A stretch of DNA of 64,000 nt from Apricaphanius iberus. Lineage: Eukaryota > Chordata > Actinopteri > Cyprinodontiformes > Aphaniidae. Each line of letters starts with the position of its first letter. The stretch's first letter is position 1. Location of the stretch: assembly GCA_028564705.1 (NCBI GenBank), contig JAPXFQ010002732.1:1674001-1738000 (forward strand). The letters run 5' to 3'. Shown in pieces: positions 11,260 to 23,510 of the stretch. The notes beneath the pieces are model-generated. The model was not told the DNA's origin, searched no databases, and saw only the letters and a program-made list of their open reading frames with translations. The translations under genes were made by a program, and so were the position numbers.

Positions 11260-11825
11260 TTCTGAGTTTGTTATTAGTGGATTTTAGTTGTTTTTGATTT
11301 CCCCACTAATGTAACCCCCCTGACACATGGGAGAATCAGTAATGGATTTTATAATAGTGGGTTAACCAATTTCAGCTGCAGCAAAGCCTCCTTAAATCAT
11401 GGCAATTCTAGCTCTATGCCAACAGCTGGAATGAGATTATTTTCCTGGAATGCTGCATTTCATTTAATCAAAATGTCTTTTGTGTTCTGGAGTCTAAATT
11501 ATCAAATTTCAGTTTCAGTTCTTCAAAGAACGTTCTTAAAAAGCTCCTATGTTGAAAGTTAAGTTGTGTAAAATGTCTCTGATCTCACAAGCATGCAGCT
11601 TCAAACCAAGAGGCTGCTCATGGTCCTATTATGAAATTTTAGAGTTTTTGGACACTTCTTTTTGCATCTTCCGGTCTGCTTTCAAATAAAACCTTCTCGA
11701 ACAACCAGACCCAAGCATACGAGTTGTCTGGAGTTGTCTTGAATATCCTTCTATGGAAAAGTCCAAGTTAAAATCTTTTAAAAATCTCTCATGAGACTCA
11801 AAAGCAACTACATTTAAAGACTCTA
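11260..11825. other. Stretch without recognised gene
   Basis: Nothing recognisable was seen: ordinary AT-rich sequence. Confidence 0.4.
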
Positions 11826-11827
11826 GA

Positions 11828-12250
11828 CTAGTGATGCAATGATACGATAGCGTCTAATGTACATGTATTGTATCGCTTAAACTTAGGCAATACTCAAAAA
11901 AATGGAAAATCTGGAATAAATTCACAAAAAAAGATGAGTTTTTCACTTGAAAATCTATTTTTGTGGTAATTTTATATTTATATCTAAATATTTTATATTT
12001 ATATCTGTTATTTTGTCTTAGTTATGTTTAGTTAGTAAAGTCTGGTGCCTTTAGTCTCCTCAAGAAGGGTATAAGGCAGAAGTTATACAGTTTATTAATT
12101 CAACAATAGTATTGGATCTGTATTGGGTATCGACAGATAGACAAAATCCAGGCATCGGTACTGGAAAAAAAAATAACAATTTTGTGTTATAGCTATGTAT
12201 TATTTTAATAATTTTGATTTGGGATTCCATTTTTAATATGTATGCCCTCA
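11828..12250. mobile_element. Possible hAT-like MITE remnant
   Basis: The left part has GATACGATAGCGTC...ATTGTATCGC, and the right part has TTGGATCTGTATTGGGTATCG, ACAGATAGAC and CCAGGCATCGGTACTGG. Such TATCG-rich ends are familiar from fish hAT-type non-autonomous repeats. No target duplication was found, and the assignment is tentative. Confidence 0.35.
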
Positions 12251-12259
12251 TTTTTTTAT

Positions 12260-13974
12260 CACCAGAAATTGGCTTTCTTTAATTAACCTTATAAATAAAG
12301 ATCTTTTCTTCAGTTATCATTACTCTTTAAATGATTACTTTGCATGCATGTTTGGCGGTTGGATAATTTTTCCATTATTCTGTAATGATTGGGTTTTACA
12401 TTGTTCTATGAAGTCAGACAGTCAGAGGTTTTACTTTTAACACACAATAGTGAAATGTGCAAAAGGATCTGTGAGAAAAATCTGACAAAGTAAGGTTTTA
12501 GGAATGCTTCAGCAACATGCTTCATATCATTATTAGTGGAAACAATGTCTACGTACAGCTCCACACTCCTACTTTGGGAGGTGGTCTCTTCCTTTTGAAT
12601 CGACTCTTTCATAGTATTTTTTATTCCGCAGCAATCACACGTAAGGATGTGCTTTTACAGTTGTTGTGCTTAACTTGTAGTTCAAACGTCTGACCAAATT
12701 AAAGCTTGACTAGTAAGACAGGGAACATTCTCTTTTTCTCCATCTTTTGCTGACTGACTGGGTTTCATTCTTTTTAACTGAAATTTGTTGCCTGAACCCA
12801 TATGTCCTCTTCATATCTGTGTGAAACTAATTCTGCCTCAGGCTCCTTTGAGACTCTCCCTGTATTTCATCAGCTTTGTGGAAAGGACACTGCATAGGAT
12901 TTCTTGACAGACTGTTTTCCCTTTTTGGCTTTTTTTCCATCAGTAGAAATACAGTGATGTCATGTTACACGCACACAGACACTCTACCCTACGTATACTA
13001 TCGCTCATTTTTAAATCTACATGAGTTTGATATTGTTTTTGCTCATCTCTTTAGACAAGTGATTCTAAAGCTGTCGAACATAGATATCAAGAATCAGTGA
13101 GGTGTGACGTAATTCTATCTGCAGGATTCCACATGTCACAAGTATTGGAATCATTCACCTGCATAAAAAATTAGCGGTAGAGAAGTCACAATTCCATGAT
13201 TAATTATAATGGCGTCACTGCACCTCCTTATATTATGATTTAAACGGCTAATTTTCCACAGTTGGTAGGATTTGGCAGAAAAACAAACTCTTTTGGAGCT
13301 CTGAGAGTACACATAATAAGCATTTCACACGGACAAACAACTTTGTTGCATTTCTCCTTTTAAAAGACTTTAGATATTTCCAGAATCTAAATGAAGATAG
13401 TCAAAATGTGTTTTTTATATCCACCTGCGTTTTGAGAAATGACTATAGATCCCTAATGAGGTTAGGACCTGGGAAAACGAATCATCATCATCACCTGTCT
13501 GAATCTTTCAAAGATATTGTTATTGAAGTTTTGATCTTACCATTCATTCATGACCGCACTGTCCTTTTCATCTCCAGACATCTGAAACAACATAAGAGAA
13601 TTTAGATTCTACTATTTTCTGAAGTCCATCGTTTTAGTTTCTGTAGAGTTTCACATTTTCTTTGTATTACTTGAACAGGAAGAAAGTGTTTAACTCACTC
13701 TGCCGATGTGGGCAAGCTCTACATGGGTGGCAACTGATTCGGAAGTTTGGTCTTCAGTCTAACTGAAACTTTCTCCTCAAATTTTTAACTAGACTTGAAA
13801 CTGCTATTTTGGGCATTGCATTTTCATCTGTCGTTTCCTCGTAGGTGAAGCTGTAAGCACTTAGATAGATACTTACTGCATACTTTTCAGTAAATTCAAG
13901 CCCACGTGTCCCTAAGCTGTACCAATCAGTTTACTACTTACATTGGTAGTAAGATTTTATCTGTGTTCATGAGT
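12260..13974. other. Stretch without recognised gene
   Basis: Only short chance frames are present. No splice-flanked conserved coding segment or repeat ends were recognised. Confidence 0.4.
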
Positions 13975-13991
13975 TAGCCGTAAAATAAGTG

Positions 13992-14315
13992 TACTGTTTA
14001 TTACACTAACAACTGTTTACTTATTCATCTGCACTACCATACCTTGCTAATATATCATTGTATATCTCTATCTGTAAAATTCTGCTTATAGCCATCTGTA
14101 TATTACATTATATTGATAGTCATATTCACCTGTAAATTCTGTTTATAGTAATATTCATCTCTTTCTATTCATATTTATACATCTATTCTGTACATATCCA
14201 TGTCCTGCACTCATTTAAACATTGTATGTCCTTCACTTGCTGCTATTGCACTTCTGGTTAGACCTAAACTGCATTTCGATGCCTTATACCTGTAGTTGTG
14301 TAATGACAATAAAGT

Positions 14316-14376
<61 letters not shown>
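13992..14376 (+). mobile_element. 5'-truncated non-LTR retrotransposon 3' end with (AAT)n tail and 17-bp target duplication
   Basis: The sequence TAGCCGTAAAATAAGTG occurs at 13975-13991 and again, identically, at 14377-14393. This is a perfect 17-bp target-site duplication that brackets the insert. The insert ends CTGCATTTCGATGCC ... TGTGTAATGACAATAAAGTTGAAT followed by about 20 AAT units, a 3' end familiar from fish LINEs. With only about 385 bp retained there is no coding capacity. The LINE clade is not assigned. Confidence 0.9.

Positions 14377-14377
<1 letters not shown>
14318..14377. repeat. (AAT)n microsatellite, LINE tail
   Basis: About 20 perfect AAT units form the 3' tail of the inserted element and end exactly at the downstream target duplication. 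Confidence 0.97.
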
Positions 14378-14378
<1 letters not shown>

Positions 14379-14393
14379 GCCGTAAAATAAGTG

Positions 14394-16390
14394 GTTAATT
14401 GACTTTTCTGGTTAAAACGGCAGCAAATCTGGTTTAAAGCGTATAAAAAGATACTGTGCATTTAATCACTGTCCAGAAAAAATTGTATTAACAAGAGTAA
14501 ACGCTCACCACAATAACAGAAGCCCCATTACAAAACTTACATTTGTGGTACTGCAGTGCTTTGATGACTTCCTGTTTTTAAAGGTATTTTTTTCCACATT
14601 TCTTGCACAGTTTGAATGGAAAATTTATAAACTACTGTGGGTGATGTACCGCTACACTATTTACACATAAACGGGACATAAAATAAAATTCTCAAGCCAC
14701 ATAGGAAATGAGTCAGTTGTGCTTTGAATCCTGAAGTCTCTTATGAATAAAATATACGTTGTTGGTTTTCAAAAAAAAAAAAATCAGAGTTGCAACCAAG
14801 GGTCATGGGAGACATATGAGTAACATTTAAAGATGGAAAAGAAACTTACATCTCTGTGCTTATCTGTTTAAGACTCTCCAAAATGCTTAAAACACAGTCT
14901 TGGCAGGACTTAACATATTCTGTGGAAGGCATTGGCTCATTTCAGGGCTTATCAGAAATGTATAATAAATAGTGAACTATAACTAGTTGGTGTAGAAATA
15001 TGAAACATTTTGGATAATTTTCCTAACAAATCACTGACGGATTTGATTACAGGCAACGCACAGAGGTCATGCAGATTACCTTTTCATTATGAACCAACTG
15101 TGCCCTCTGTTGGCAATAAAAAGGTGTCAATAGCACAAATGTCACTTTTAGTGCTTCTGGTTGTGAAAGGAACAACTAAAACCTAGCCTTTTAGGAAAAA
15201 AAGGGAGAAATTGTTTTGCCGTGCTATGTTTTGAAGGCATCTAAAAAGCAAAATCATTAAAATTGCGTATGAAGGAAATAGAAAAGGATATTTTGTTTCT
15301 TGCATTGCAGCTTATAAAAATAATTTGGCTGATTTATCAGATGTAATTGATGTTATTGATGTATTAGTTCTCCATCACTGAGTCACATTATGAAAGAATA
15401 ATGTTTGAAATTACAATACATGATAATTTTAGCTGTTTATTTATAGCAATTTAAGAGAATATTAGGCTTTGTCACACAAAAAATATTTTTGCTGCATAGA
15501 AAAGACATTTCAATATTTTATTGTTATGATATTTGTACAGTACAAAAACCCCAACTATTTAGGAATGAATACAAAACACGTGTTAGACATAGGGATTGTC
15601 CTACTTTCTTCAAAGTTAGTTTGATTACATTTATCCATGATAAAAATGCCTCTGGTACTTTTTCTAAGTTCTAATTTTAGCCTAAAGTCTACTCTGTAAT
15701 GGACATGAACCCACTCCCAACAAATGTTTTTTTTTCTTTCTGTGTGACCGTCAACACGCAACCTCATGACAGCTCTTCAGCTCCACACAGCAAAGGGTTT
15801 GCTTTTATTGCTCAGTAGGACTGTTTGGATTCAGCTTTACAGCTTGCCATTGTTAATATTTGAAACACCTGTCAGTAAAGAAAAAAAGCATCGAAAGCTT
15901 TCTGTTAGTACTCAGCAACATGGCATAGAGGCATGACTACATCGTGTACACACACAGAGAACTTTCCCCAGAAGCTGATCAAGATTATTGAAGATTTGGG
16001 GCATTAATATAGAGGCTTACTATAAACAGAGCTTTAAGCTTTCAGTTTTTTTGTGTGTGAAATTTAACAAATAGCAAAACTCTCTTTTTGAATTTAGAGG
16101 TACACATTCTTCAAAGGCTTTAGCGTACTATCATAAGAAAGTGCTTGATTGTCAGTTAACATAATTAAAGGGAGGTGACAGTAAACTGTGTTACAATTTG
16201 TGCATGTGCACAGAAATTTGATCTCAGTTGGCAACAGCTGCATTAGCACTTATAAATAAACGCCGAAGATGTCCAACATCTCTGTAGTTAATATTACGTT
16301 ATCTTACCATTTTTGTGTTTTCTTTGAAAGCACAATCCTTGCTGAACTATCTAACCAAAGTGAGACCACTGTAAAAAAAAGCATTTTCTC
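14394..16390. other. Stretch without recognised gene
   Basis: AT-rich sequence with several chance frames (for example 15489-15767 on both strands). No conserved protein or repeat family was recognised. Confidence 0.4.
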
Positions 16391-17011
16391 GGGGACAGCT
16401 CAGTTAAAAAAAATTTAATCAAATTTACTGCTCTGCCTCACCCCCATCTCCTTCATCATCCAACACAAACCCAGTAAATAAGCTGGTAGATAACCTTCTC
16501 TCTAAGGTTTCAGACATCAATGACACTGCAGTTAAAGTAGTCTCAGGTAGAAAGAAGTCTCCATGGAATAGCGATCCACTGTAATGAAAAAAGGGGGCAT
16601 TGACGAGCCTAGAGAAAATGCCAGAAGACTCGACTCCAGGTTCAATATGAGATCTATAAATACAGACTGAGCAGACATCACTTAACTTTGAAAGATGCGA
16701 GCAAATCGTTCTTTTCTAAAATCATTAACAGAAGCACAAATAAGGTGTTGACTTAATTCGCAATAGTTTGGAGACTAACTAATCCTCCAGTGACAGTAGC
16801 TCCTGAACTAAACTTCACCAGGGCTTGCAATGAATTCATTAGCTTTTTTTTACTGAAAAGATTCTGACAATTAGAAAGTCAATCTGTACAGCAGCACCAA
16901 ACCCACCACCAGTGTCACCCCATGTGAAAACAGTTTCAGTTTCTATGCTTCACAAATCTGGAACAAACTTCCTGACGACTGTAAAGCTGCTCAAACACCT
17001 AGCTGCTTTAA

Positions 17012-17712
17012 AGGCCCAGTGTGTAACAATTTCGTCTTTTTATTAATAAAAATCAAGTACCGCTTTCATAAATGCGTAATTTACCGAGGTCTAATCACAA
17101 TCCCATTATCATGAAAGCGTTCTTGTATTTTAGAATACGCTGTTTATAGATACAGAGGGTGCACCGCCCCCCCCATCTGAGGCTGCCATGTAGCAGCGCC
17201 ATCTTTGAATAGGTTAGCTGAAAGGGGTTAAACTTTTTTGCTTTACGCGTTTTAGCCAGTGACGTCGGGGGGAGGGGGTAAAGAAAAGAAACGAGCAACA
17301 AGCATAGAGGACTGTGGATCATAGTTTTCATTTTCAATGGAGGACCATCCGTACTCTTTGCCCCACGAGAGGGAGGAAACCAGACAACAGAAAAGAAAAA
17401 GATATAACTGGGAGAAAACAAGAATCTACATCGGTGGAGCATTTACGAGATGGAAACTATTCATGAGGGTCACGAACTTGAAGACGGACGCGGAGGTTGC
17501 AGGCTTTCTGCTGGACAGGTAAGTTAATTACATGAAATAATGAAATTTATGTCAGCGTTATGTTTGACACAGGACAGGTTAGTCCAGCAAATACTTCATC
17601 TTCCGTCTAACTCTGACAATTTACTCCCAATGACAATGACAATGACGTGTCATAACGGTGAGAAGCCAGAGAACACTGTATTTACTGAGCCAGTTGGAGG
17701 TAAGTCTTACAC
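17012..17712 (+). mobile_element. Kolobok-like element nested in the LINE
   Basis: The left end is TTAA (17008-17011) followed by AGGCCCAGTGTGTAACAATT, a terminal sequence common in fish TTAA-target elements. The right end reads AAGTCTTACACA directly into resumed LINE sequence. It is the complement of the left end minus the outermost roughly 9-10 bases, so a small deletion removed the right tip and the second TTAA. The LINE reading on both sides is continuous when the insert is ignored. A small coding exon with a splice donor lies inside. Confidence 0.7.
17337..17518 (+). pseudogene. First coding exon of a TTAA-element protein (fragment)
   Basis: ATG at 17337 opens a Lys/Arg-rich run ending in a motif of the form R-I-Y-I-G..F.RW......LKTDAEVA.FLLD. 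It stops at a good splice donor (GGACAG|GTAAGTT; intron begins 17519). I know this arginine-rich head plus 'RW...K.DAE.A.FLLD' pattern as the start of many uncharacterised teleost transposon-associated proteins. No downstream exon is present, so the product is truncated. A related motif sits in the element at 43710-44351. Confidence 0.45.
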
Positions 17713-18213
17713 AAATCAAACTAAAAACTCATCTGTTTTAGAGCTGCCTTTGAGCAAACGATTGATGCCTAATTGCTGTTTTTTACTTTCTCTAATTTTG
17801 TATTTTTTATGCTTTAGTTCTTAAATGCTGTTTTTTCATGTTTTGTTTGTTTCTTTACCACCGATTCATGCAAAGCACCTTGAAATTCCAAAGTTGTTGA
17901 AAGTGTGCTATACAATTAAAATTGCCTTGCCTTAACAGCCATTCAAAAAAAGTGTAACAAGTAGTTTCTGTCTATTGAGACCTGGAACATTTAAATCAGT
18001 TCAAAGGACACCAAAATCCTTTTACCCTATAATGTATGACTGTCCTTTCTGTCGATTGCGTGTAGACTTAATGTAAAATGGCACAATTATGAGACTATAT
18101 AATTACACATCTATATAATATATGCTATTATACGTAGGACTTTGCTTGTATCTAATAATTATGAGATATAGTTTTTCAACACAGAGGGGGAGTTTAGTGA
18201 GCCCTGCTAGTAG

Positions 18214-18828
18214 TAGGGGAGAGTGGGGTAAGTAGTGCCAATTTTTACTTAAAGTGCCCTCAAGGTAAGGGAACTATTGCAACAGCTCCAACTTAATTAT
18301 GTACATATACGTAGTTTTTTGTACTGTATAGGTGTTGTGCATTTTTGAAAACAATCACTTTGGATCTCAAATAAAGTTGTGCCTTTAGAGAGAATACACT
18401 GGGTTAAATTACGACACAGCTATTAGTAGAAGAGATCTTTTAAATATCATAAATGATAATGATATATTAGCAGGGAAAAAATCAATACAAAATAAATTAA
18501 TTACCTTAATGTTTATTTAAGTTTCAAGACCATCAAAGGACACTTTTATTTTATTTTATTTTACAATGCAGCAGGGAAATCTGAAACCCTGTTCTCTATC
18601 AACAAGTAGAGACATAAATATTCTGAAAATATTCTATTACATATTTTTACCGATTCAAGCCCCTACCACGAGCATTTTTGGCCACAACGTTGCCGTTGGA
18701 CCAACGTTTGCTGGGGTGTCTCTTCAAAACGATGTGATCACATCACCAAATACTTCTACGGTTTTCTAGATAAGAGGGGTACGTGGCACTACTGGCCCCC
18801 ATGGCACAAATTACCCCACTCCCCCCTA
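18214..18828. mobile_element. TIR element (GGGGAGAGTGGGGTAA type)
   Basis: The left end TAGGGGAGAGTGGGGTAAGT is matched by the right end, read on the other strand as TAGGGGGGAGTGGGGTAATT; in both a TGTGCCA/AGTGCCA segment follows. TA occurs at both outer edges, as expected for a TA target. The roughly 610-bp interior has no transposase. It is a non-autonomous element of a type frequent in fish; the superfamily is not settled. Confidence 0.7.
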
Positions 18829-19029
18829 ATGGATTCTAATCTGAACATGTTCCAATCAATTCTTTAGCCTATTAAAAGTTCTTTCAGCACGCTATACCTT
18901 TTTAAATTATACATTTTTAATGTTTATAAATCATTTTTTTTGCTTCATTCAGCAATATGCAGTTAAATGAACTTGTTTCTAGGTAGTTAAACATATATAT
19001 ATAGCCTATTTAAATATACAGTCCCTTGT

Positions 19030-19328
19030 TTACTTGCTGCACTTATGAGCGTTCTCTCTCCGACTCCAGCTCTCCCTCTTTTCCTTTCACCTGGTAGTCT
19101 CTCTGAAGGGAAACACAGCGGGAGAACAGTTGCAGTTCCCTCCGTTTGGGGTCTCTCCGCCTGACCTTCTCCTTCTTGTACGTACCCGAACTGCTCGGAA
19201 CAACTTTTACATCAACGAATTACACATTTAGCTCTCTCTTTCTTTTTTTCCCTTTCCTTTGTTTTTTTTTTTTACAAGCATGACCGCACAACGTGTTCAC
19301 AGCAAACGCGACCAGCAGACGAATCAAG
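19030..19328 (+). other. Candidate non-coding first exon upstream of the neuromedin U receptor
   Basis: This GC-richer, pyrimidine-rich segment follows TATA-like words at 18992-19018 and ends at a strong splice donor (AATCAAG|GTGAGG, intron from 19329). The receptor's coding exon has a good acceptor (TTTTCAACTCAG, exon from 23777), so the two could be joined. The joined RNA would carry a short upstream frame: ATG 19280, ending TGA at 23788-23790, before the receptor ATG at 23858. This is inference only; the exon could belong to another transcript. Confidence 0.3.
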
Positions 19329-19329
19329 G

Positions 19330-21265
19330 TGAGGATCTATTTATAAATTGTTCTGCTATAGATAGCAGCCTTTTGCGATTTGATTAAAGTAGGATTTTCT
19401 TCTTCTTCTATTTATTATTGATATGCTCATGCCGACTTATTGCATTAATTGCTGTCAGTAAAAAGCAACACTATTGATAAGCGATTTAATCTTTAGGACC
19501 AAAAATAGCAGTTAATCCAAATACATTACACTTTTTAATCACAGCCAGACGAATTTCCATATAAATTCTCAGTAGCCTAGTATTTAAGGTTATAATGAAC
19601 CTTTTAGAAGAAGCCATATTGCAGCGTGTGTGATGGTAATTATCTTAAACCGCAAACGGTTGATGAGAATGATTTCAAACCCATTAAAAGCTACATTTTC
19701 CAACACAGGCAGAAATCTGCTACTTCACCGTCTACTGCTTCTTTTGCAGCATGCTTAATCAGTAAAAAAATTGTCTGACACTGGGAATATGAGGCGATGT
19801 GAAAGAATTAATACAATTATTGTAACATTAATACTAAATGAAATACTGAAATGCAGCCATAATTTGAAATTCAATTATTATAATTATGCCCATGGTCTTT
19901 ATTTATCTATTTATTTATTTTTCAGAATATATATATATATATATTTTTGCAAATAACTTATGTTACAAACACAGTTTTTCCAGCTAAAATCCCAAAAATA
20001 CTATAGATATCCAAATGACTTTTTCCTCCGTTTAGTAAAATATGAATGAACTGCCTCTTCACGCCAAGGTGCAGACGAAGCTGAAAACTGGATTCTTTGG
20101 GTTGGGAAACGAAGAACAAAGATTTAAGTGCTAAAGAGACAATAAGTCATCATCTACTTCTAAATGGGATTACATAATACTAAGAATTTGGTTTAAAAAA
20201 AATGGCACTTTAAGCTTTACTGAGGAGATTATCAAACAAGAACAAAACTCAAAGCTTTTTCAAGGTTATGGTATCTTAAATCAAATTTAGTAAACTTTAG
20301 AAGCCCCCTCTCTGACAAAAGGTGGAGAGGATATAATGAGCCAATAAAAATGAGGGAATGCAGAGTGGACAATCATGTGCTTACATTGTGAGTTGGGGGG
20401 TAATAAATCTAACCTCTGTATAAGGCACAAGGGTCACAGGAGGGTCAATCAAACAGAGGAAGGACACATAATCCAACACCAGGTTGTTTGAAGTGTGGAA
20501 GCTCCACTCAGGCTGCTTGGAGCTTCAGATCCAGGGGGCTTCTCCAGGAGCAACGTGGAATCAGTCCAGTTGTCCCAAACATCAACCCTACATTCCAGTT
20601 GTCAGATAGGATGGCAGTTTGTCATTTTGTTTCTCTTACCCAGCTCCTCCACCCCAACCCCAGAAAGTCTCCAACATGTCCTTAACAGAACCATATCCAC
20701 CACCGTACATGGACAGATGGTACTCAGCCAACACACAAACGCTGAACGGACCGTGGAACACGCGTAGCTTCATGATGACTGCAAGGGTTTAAGCAGCTCT
20801 GCTCGTCTCCTGCACAGCTGCAGCGCTCACAGATATCAACTAGAAAGCTTCAAATGGAGCATGGAGCTTGTCTGTCTGTCTGTCTGAGGAAACCAACTCA
20901 ATCGTTGATCAAGTCTATAAAGCTATACTTACAGGAAATACACCTGATTCATAGTGAGCCCACGGTCTTCAAGCTTAGATGTTTGGCTTTAGACATAGCA
21001 GATGCTATGTTGACATCCAGGGTAATATAAAAATCAGAAATAATCAAAAAGAATGAATGTATAGACTAACTGGAAACACTGCTCACTCTTTCTAAAAAAA
21101 AATTGTATGCAGATTTAACGTCTGCATTCGTTTCTATAACCTAATACCTAAACACACAGACAGATCCTTTTTTGTATGTGTGGAATGTGTTTATTAGTTT
21201 TGTTTGTGGGCTACGTGTGCTGTAGGGTAAATGTCCCCATGTGAAAATGTGTTTTTTGGAAAACA
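19330..21265. other. Stretch without recognised gene
   Basis: AT-rich, with a short (AT)n run at about 19927-19944. A GC-richer patch at 20440-20830 has open frames on the + strand but no recognised family. If the candidate exon at 19030-19328 is real, this is intronic. Confidence 0.4.
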
Positions 21266-21270
21266 TGTGC

Positions 21271-22952
21271 ATCCATCCATCCATCATCTTCCGCTTATCC
21301 GGGGTCGGGTCACGGGGGCAGTAGCCTAAGCAGAGAGGCCCAGACTTCCCTCTCCCCGGCTACTTGGGCCAGCTCCTCGGGAGGAATCCCGAGGCGTTCC
21401 CAGGCCAGCTGGGAGACATAATCCCTCCAGCGGGTCCTGGGTCTTCCCCTGGGTCTCCTCCCGGTGGGACGTGCCCAGAACACCTCACCAGGGAGGCGTC
21501 CAGGAGGCATCCTGACCAGATGCCCGAGCCACCTCAGCTGGCTCCTCTCGATGTGGAGGAGCAGCGGCTCTACTCTGAGCCCCCTCCGGATGACCGAGCT
21601 TCTCACCCTATCTCTAAGGGAGAGCCCAGCCACCCTACGGAGGAAACTCATTTCAGCCGCCTGTATCCGCGATCTCGTTCTTTCGGTCACCACCCAGCGT
21701 TCGTGACCATAGATGAGGGTAGGAACGTAGATGGACGGGTAAATTGAGAGCTTTGCCTTTCGGCTCAGCTCTCTCTTCACCACGGCAGACCGGTACAGCG
21801 CCCGCATAACTGCAGACGCTTTACCAATCCGTCCATCGATCTCCCGCTCCATTTTTCCCTCATTCGTGAACAAGACCCCCAGATACCTAAACTTCCCCAC
21901 TTGAGGAAGGACCTCATCCCTGACCCGGAGAAGGTACTCTACCCTTTTCCGGCTCAAGACCATGGTCTCGGATTTGGAGGTGCTGATCCTCATCCCAGCC
22001 GCTTCACACTTGGCTGCGAACCGTTCCAACGAGAGCTGTAGCTCACGTTCAGATGAAGCCAACAAGACCACATCATCTGCGAAAAGCAGAGACCCGACCC
22101 TGAGGTCACCAAAACGGATCGCCTCAACACCTTGGCTGCGCCTAGAAATCCTGTCCATAAACATTATGAACAGGACCGGTGACAAAGGGCAACCTTGGCT
22201 GAGTCCAGCTCTCACCGGAAATGAGTCCCACTTACTGCCGGCAATGCGAACCAGACTCTGACACCGTTCATATAGGGACCTAACAGCCCGTATCAAAGGG
22301 CCTGGTACCCCATACTCCCGGAGTACCCCCCACAGGACACCCCGAGGGACACGGTCGAACGCCTTCTCCAAGTCCACAAAGCACAATTAGACCGGTTGGG
22401 CGAACTCCCACGCACCCTCCAGGACCCTGCCGAGGGTGTAGAACTGGTCCAGTGTTCCACGGCCAGGACGAAAACCGCATTGTTCCTCCTGAATCCGAGG
22501 TTCGACTATCCATCGGACCCTCCTCTCCAGAACCCCCGAATAGACCTTACCAGGGAGGCTCAGAAGTGTGATCCCCCCTATAGTTGGAAAACACTCTGTG
22601 GTGCCCCTTTTTAAAGAGGGGGACCACCACCCCGGTCTGCCAATCCAAGGGAACTGCCCCCGATGTCCACGCAATATTGCAGAGCCGCGTCAACCAACAC
22701 AGCCCTACTACATCCAGAGCCTTGAGGAACTCCGGCCGAATCTCATCCACCCCCGGTGCCTTGCCACCAAGGAACTTTTTAACAACCTCAGTGACTTCAG
22801 CACCAGAGATTGGAGAGCCCCTCCCAGAGTCCTCAGAATCTGCTTCCAAACAGGAAGGCGTGTCGGTGGGATTGAGGAGGTCTTCGAAGTATTCCATCCA
22901 CCGACCCAAAACGTCCCGCGTTGAGGTCAGCAGCTCACCGCCCCCACAGTAA
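21271..22952 (-). mobile_element. 5'-truncated RTE-like LINE with reverse transcriptase
   Basis: On the - strand the frames encode a reverse transcriptase: a 'GGKAPGVDEIRPEFLK' thumb/finger segment, motif A 'VDLEKAFDRVP', motif B 'GLSQGCPLSPVLF', motif C 'FADDVVLLA', and the C-terminal 'RGRPRTRW' segment. The longest frame is 21310-22386 (358 codons). It is preceded by an in-frame stop at about 22387, and a frameshift lies near 22600 between the 22387-22674 and 22547-22909 frames. No endonuclease domain is present, so the copy is 5'-truncated. The 3' end is a short (GATG)n tail at 21271. Affinity to RTE-type fish LINEs (Rex3/Expander style) is from recall; the copy is non-functional. Confidence 0.9.
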
Positions 22953-23118
22953 ACAGTGTTGGTGGCAGATCAAGTGAAATAATCTCTGACCAATGGAAAA
23001 TTCATTAAAAACATTAAAAAACTTGAGATCCGTGAAAAAATGTGACTATCTGTGTTTCGCACACAGTTTCTGTTTGAATTTGGAATATTGTCATGGTAAT
23101 AAACAGTGAAGCCCATGG

Positions 23119-23289
23119 ATATTTCTCTTGATGCAATCTGCTGGGATTCCTTAAATATAAAACGTTTCTAACTGATTGGAATGCTTGTATAACTGCACTG
23201 AAATTATTTTTCTTGTAAAGTGCTTTGATATGACATCTGTTGTGAATTGGTGCTATATAAAAAAAACTGAATTGAATTAAATATTCACA
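23119..23289 (+). mobile_element. LINE 3'-tail fragment with 14-bp target duplication
   Basis: The insert ends with the fish L2-like 3' signature GTAAAGTGCTTTGATATGAC ... GGTGCTATATAA, then an AATTGAATT tail. AGTGAAGCCCATGG occurs directly before it (23105-23118) and directly after it (23290-23303). Because the surrounding DNA already repeats similar words, the duplication could be partly coincidental, but its exact placement at the tail supports it. Confidence 0.65.
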
Positions 23290-23510
23290 AGTGAAGCCCA
23301 TGGGATAACATGTATACCACATATGAAACATGTCATTTTCCACGTGCAAAGTTTCAAGTCCATGCAAGCTTATGTGATTACATGTGAAAACTATTTAAAA
23401 TCCATATAAATGCTTACATGTGAAGTCCATGTATGCTATACGTGGTTTAACAGGTACCACGTGGAATTACATGTGAAGAATATTTTAAACCCATGTGACT
23501 TTTCCATAAG
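23283..23510. repeat. Degenerate ACATGTGAA / CCATGTG short-period repeat
   Basis: Words such as GTGAAGCCCATG, ACATGTGAAA, CCACGTG and CCCATGTG recur every 20-40 bases, each partly palindromic. The same words flank the LINE tail on its left, at 23105-23118, so the array is older than that insertion. It lies just upstream of the receptor's coding exon. Confidence 0.5.

Larger units (their letters stand above)
16395..17935 (+). mobile_element. L2-like LINE, internally deleted and interrupted by a Kolobok-like element
   Basis: 16395-16860 encodes, with frame breaks, the region that precedes the reverse transcriptase in fish L2-like LINEs (a 'GRKKSPWN' piece, 'FFSKII'-like and 'RLTNPP' pieces, then 'CNEF.SFF'). 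It passes at about 16900 straight into the C-terminal end of ORF2 (LYSPKIWN-type region, 'FKxxLKTHLF'). The reverse transcriptase domain itself is missing. The C-terminal coding run is cut at 17011 by a TTAA-flanked insertion and resumes at 17713. The 3' end has the AAAGCACCTTG ... GTGCTATACAATTAAAATTGCC signature. Confidence 0.75.

Noticed and set aside
21364..22952. Several + strand frames of 80-127 codons
   Set aside because: They are antisense shadows of the LINE reverse transcriptase on the - strand.
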